From contig CAITUV010000017.1 in NCBI GenBank assembly GCA_903895725.1, positions 124,001 to 188,000 of the forward strand: 64,000 nucleotides of DNA. The letters run 5' to 3'. A program made the position numbers and the translations under genes. The notes below the pieces were generated by a model. That model saw only the letters and a program-made list of their open reading frames with translations. It ran no database searches and was not told the origin of the DNA. Source of the DNA: an uncultured Myxococcales bacterium (GTDB lineage: Bacteria > Myxococcota_A > UBA9042 > CAIXZC01). How positions within the stretch are numbered: position 1 is the stretch's first letter; the number at the start of each line of letters is the position of its first letter. Positions 61,175 through 64,000 of this stretch are shown here, piece by piece.

Positions 61175-64000
61175 GATGAATTCACTTGCGGTTTCTTCGA
61201 ATCCTGGCCGCATGGCCGGAGCCGTGCCGAGTGACGATGCAGGATGGGATGCGGGAGGCCTGTGGCTCCATGCGCTCGCCTGTTCGGCGGTGGCCCTGGT
61301 GCTACTGTGCGCCGGATGCTCCACCCCCTCCGGCAGTGGGAGCGACGTGCCGGTGTCGGACAAGCCCGATGCCAAGGACGCGACGGTCATAGGCGACACC
61401 GCCAGGACCCCGGACTCCGGGCCCGTGGACACGAAGCTCCCCGACGGCCGCACGCCGGACGGCGTACCCCTGGACGTGCATGGTGACAAGGGGGCACCGG
61501 AGACCGTCGGAGCGGAGTCCGCAGTACAGGGACCGCTCGACGAGTGCCCCGAGCAGTGCGTCGACCCCAAGTTCACGTGCGTCAATCCGGCGGATTCCCA
61601 ATCCCCCCCCTTCCTGTCCGCATGCACCGTGACCTGCAAGCCGGAGTTCCTGGGTGCGGACTGCCTGTCCGCAGGGGATGGAAAGACCTGCTGCGGACCG
61701 GCGCTGGACGCGGCGGGCGAACAGGGCTTCTACTGCCTGCCCCCCGAAGGGTGTTGCACCGAATGCGGGGCGCTGTGCTGCCCCGATGCCACCCACCAGT
61801 GCGTCGACGACGGTGCGGACTGCATCCCGCAGGGATACACCTACTGCGGAAACGGAGCGTCCTGTCCGCCCGGGGACGTGTGCAAGCCTGACGGGGAGTG
61901 CTGTCCGGCCTCCAGCCCGGTCCCGTGCGGCATCAACTGCTGTGCCGCGGACGAGACCTGTATCGCGGACGATGCCTCGTGTATTCCGCAGGGAGCGGTC
62001 TACTGCGGTGGCGGGAAGTACTGCGACATGGGGTACAAGTGCACCGAGGGCGGAGGGTGCTGCCCGGAGCTCAAGCCGATCTCCTGCGGCGAGCAATGCT
62101 GTGCCCTCGGGACCGAGTGTGCGCCGGAGTGCCAGGTCTGCCTGCTACCCGGAGAGGAGCTCTGCGCGGACTGCAGCATCTGTCCTCCGGGACAGAGCTG
62201 TCAGTTCGGGGGAGGATGCATGCCTGACGGTGCCGACGATTGCAGTGACGGCACCTTCTGCCCGCCCAACATGGTCTGCGTGACCGGCGGAAGCGTCCCC
62301 TGCTGCCCGACCAACAAGCCCCAGGTCTGCGGCGATGACTGCTGCTTCGCCGAGTACAACTGCATCCATTCCGACAACCTGTGCATCTGTCCGGATTGTG
62401 AGCACTGCGGCGACGGCCACTGGTGCAAGGTCGGGTGGGAGTGTACCTCGGTGTGTGCGGACGAGAACGATCCCAATGGGTGCTGCATGCCTATGGGGTC
62501 GGTGGATTGCCAGGACGGGTCCTACTGCCCGCCGGGCAACGTGTGCGTCGGTTTCGACAAGAAGTGCTGCCCTGGTGCGACTCCGCAATTGTGCGGGGAC
62601 CAGTGCTGCCCGCTGGACTACAAGTGCGTCAACGACGGCGAGGCGTGTATCTGCTCGGGGTGTTCTTACTGCGGCAACGGGCTCATCTGTCCGCCGGGAA
62701 CCGAATGCCTGGACACGGGGCCGGGGTGCATGCCCATGGGCTCCAAGGACTGTGGCGGCGGGAAGTTCTGTCCTCCGGGCAAGGTGTGTGCCAAGGGGGC
62801 TCCGGACGGCTGCTGCCCGGCGGATGCGCCGATGGCGTGCGGAACGCAGTGCTGCCCGGACACCTACGAGTGCTTCCCGGAGTGCAACAAGTGCGTGCCC
62901 CCGGGCTGGACCAAGTGTGCCGGCTGCAACATGTGCAAGCCGGGGACCGAGTGCATCAACGGGACGGACAAGTGCATGCCGCTCGGTGGCGAGGACTGTG
63001 GAGACGGGACTTACTGCAACATCGGGTTCGTCTGTGCCCCCGGTCTGCAGATTGCCGTCGCCAACGACCCGGGGCCGGGCTGTCTGTCCTCCACCAAGCC
63101 CGGGTGCCAGGGGTGCTTCTGCGAGGCCTGTGTCTGTGCGCTCGATTCCTTTTGCTGCGACGTCAAGTGGGATTCTGTCTGTGCCATGATGTGCCAGGCA
63201 AGCTGTGGTGCCACCTGCCAGGAGATCTGCACTCCGTCCTGCACGTCCAAGCAGTGCGGGGACGATGGCTGCGGTGGGACCTGCGGGAGCTGCGCTCCGG
63301 GGCAGATCTGCCAGGAGGGCAAGTGCATCTTCACGGATTCCGGGTGTGCCGAGACCCTCATGCCCGGCTGCAACGGGTGTGATTGCGAGTCGTGTGTCTG
63401 CCAGATGATGCCGGAGTGCTGCATGGCGTTCGGATGGTGGGGCGGAGGGTGGACCGGCAAGTGCGTGGAGCAGTGCAAGAAGTGCGGTGGATGCAGCTCG
63501 TGCCAGCCCGATTGTGCGGGGAGGACCTGCGGTCCGGACGGCTGCGGCGGGAGCTGCGGCACCTGTGACGGCGCCATCTGCAACCTGCAGGAAGGGAAGT
63601 GCGTGCCCTGCGTTGCCTCGTGCACCGGCAAGGAATGCGGAAGCGATGGGTGCGGAGGAAGCTGCGGGAAGTGCGACCCGGGAAGCACCTGCAACGAGGG
63701 GGTCTGCGAGGACGCCCCGCAGGGAACCGGGCGCTGCTGCCCGTCCGTGGCCCCGAAGGGGTGCAACAAGATCTGCTGCCCATCGGGCGACACCTGCATT
63801 CCGACGGACAAGGACGGGCTCTGTCTGCCTCCGGGTGCGGAGTACTGCGGCGACAGCCTGGTCTGCCTGTCGGGCGACACCTGCATGAAGTCGTGCAAGA
63901 AGTGCATGCCGGACGGCTCCGAGGACTGCGGCAACTGCTTCTCCTGTCTGCCGGGCTCCGTGTGCGCGGCCGGGGGCACCATGTGCTGCCCCGCGGACAA
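61167..64000 (+). CDS. Cys-rich lipoprotein, 3' end beyond window
   Basis: The frame opens with ATG at 61167 (GGAGGG upstream) and is unbroken for 944 codons to the window edge. The signal has a long N-terminal region and ends LVLLCAGC (lipid at about C51); a start at a later in-frame ATG (61176 or 61212) would give a shorter one. After an acidic, Pro-rich spacer the protein is filled with units such as CCPxxxPxxCGxxCCxxxxxC and CGxGxxCPPGxxC. From about residue 640 on, the GCxGCxCExCVCxLDxFCCxxxWDxxC and CTSKQCGDDGCGGTCGSC units of the preceding protein appear. It is thus the third consecutive Cys-rich surface protein of this operon. Confidence 0.85.
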   Translation, partial: MSRMNSLAVSSNPGRMAGAVPSDDAGWDAGGLWLHALACSAVALVLLCAGCSTPSGSGSDVPVSDKPDAKDATVIGDTARTPDSGPVDTKLPDGRTPDGVPLDVHGDKGAPETVGAESAVQGPLDECPEQCVDPKFTCVNPADSQSPPFLSACTVTCKPEFLGADCLSAGDGKTCCGPALDAAGEQGFYCLPPEGCCTECGALCCPDATHQCVDDGADCIPQGYTYCGNGASCPPGDVCKPDGECCPASSPVPCGINCCAADETCIADDASCIPQGAVYCGGGKYCDMGYKCTEGGGCCPELKPISCGEQCCALGTECAPECQVCLLPGEELCADCSICPPGQSCQFGGGCMPDGADDCSDGTFCPPNMVCVTGGSVPCCPTNKPQVCGDDCCFAEYNCIHSDNLCICPDCEHCGDGHWCKVGWECTSVCADENDPNGCCMPMGSVDCQDGSYCPPGNVCVGFDKKCCPGATPQLCGDQCCPLDYKCVNDGEACICSGCSYCGNGLICPPGTECLDTGPGCMPMGSKDCGGGKFCPPGKVCAKGAPDGCCPADAPMACGTQCCPDTYECFPECNKCVPPGWTKCAGCNMCKPGTECINGTDKCMPLGGEDCGDGTYCNIGFVCAPGLQIAVANDPGPGCLSSTKPGCQGCFCEACVCALDSFCCDVKWDSVCAMMCQASCGATCQEICTPSCTSKQCGDDGCGGTCGSCAPGQICQEGKCIFTDSGCAETLMPGCNGCDCESCVCQMMPECCMAFGWWGGGWTGKCVEQCKKCGGCSSCQPDCAGRTCGPDGCGGSCGTCDGAICNLQEGKCVPCVASCTGKECGSDGCGGSCGKCDPGSTCNEGVCEDAPQGTGRCCPSVAPKGCNKICCPSGDTCIPTDKDGLCLPPGAEYCGDSLVCLSGDTCMKSCKKCMPDGSEDCGNCFSCLPGSVCAAGGTMCCPAD

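Overview
The window is GC-rich, densely coded DNA with about 40 real genes. I read it as an uncultured Myxococcota-like (deltaproteobacterial) organism. Reasons: many large cysteine-rich secreted proteins and lipoproteins with DGNPCT- and CGPDGCGG-type repeats, a MYXO-CTERM-like C-terminus, MopE-type metal-binding motifs, a Ser/Thr protein kinase, and an FHA-linked sigma-54 activator. It also carries an oxygen-sensitive 2-oxoacid:ferredoxin oxidoreductase and eight radical SAM enzymes, which points to anaerobic or microaerobic metabolism. This placement is inference from gene content. A gene is cut at each end of the window. I saw no rRNA, tRNA, CRISPR array or transposase.

1-26.8 kb: a putative biosynthetic island. 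Two convergent operons (2565-11296 on + and 19758-11322 on -) encode a DpgA-like type III polyketide synthase, two crotonases, five B12-binding-type radical SAM proteins, two more radical SAM proteins (one with the zinc-ribbon N-terminus of the MJ0619/tetraether-synthase group), a DegT/StrS PLP aminotransferase, a GNAT protein, an ICMT-like membrane methyltransferase, a 32-residue membrane protein and a GT-C-like membrane protein with an extracytoplasmic Cys-rich loop. Four paralogous GT-C/YfhO-like membrane proteins flank it (one cut by the window edge), and next to them is a cysteine desulfurase with a PP-loop ATPase (a sulfur-transfer pair). The simplest reading is an uncharacterised pathway that builds a resorcinol-type (3,5-dihydroxyphenylacetyl-like) unit and elaborates it by radical chemistry, amination, acylation and methylation at the membrane. 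The product is unknown.

26.3-35.8 kb: thiol peroxidase, a lipoprotein of no known family, a 1198-residue Cys-rich lipoprotein with a glycine-rich C-terminus, a small secreted protein overlapping a radical SAM/SPASM gene (a candidate peptide-modification pair), and a beta-propeller lipoprotein.

35.8-46.7 kb: a GlnE/GlnD-like nucleotidyltransferase in one operon with a complete four-subunit 2-oxoacid:ferredoxin oxidoreductase (korDABC order), a secreted transglutaminase-like protein, an 18-copy heptanucleotide repeat, endonuclease IV between two copies of a perfect 27-bp direct repeat, and two lipoproteins headed by a sigma-54-like promoter.

46.8-52 kb: FHA-GAF-AAA+ sigma-54 activator, a secreted DUF5683-like protein with a good sigma-70 promoter placed for a leaderless mRNA, a DUF4143-type ATPase broken at two poly-G tracts, and a roughly 1-kb gene-poor stretch with hairpins, four 41-bp tandem repeats and a truncated kinase gene.

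52-64 kb: a probable operon of a transmembrane Ser/Thr kinase, a TPR/PEGA membrane protein and three successive very Cys-rich surface proteins, the last running off the window.
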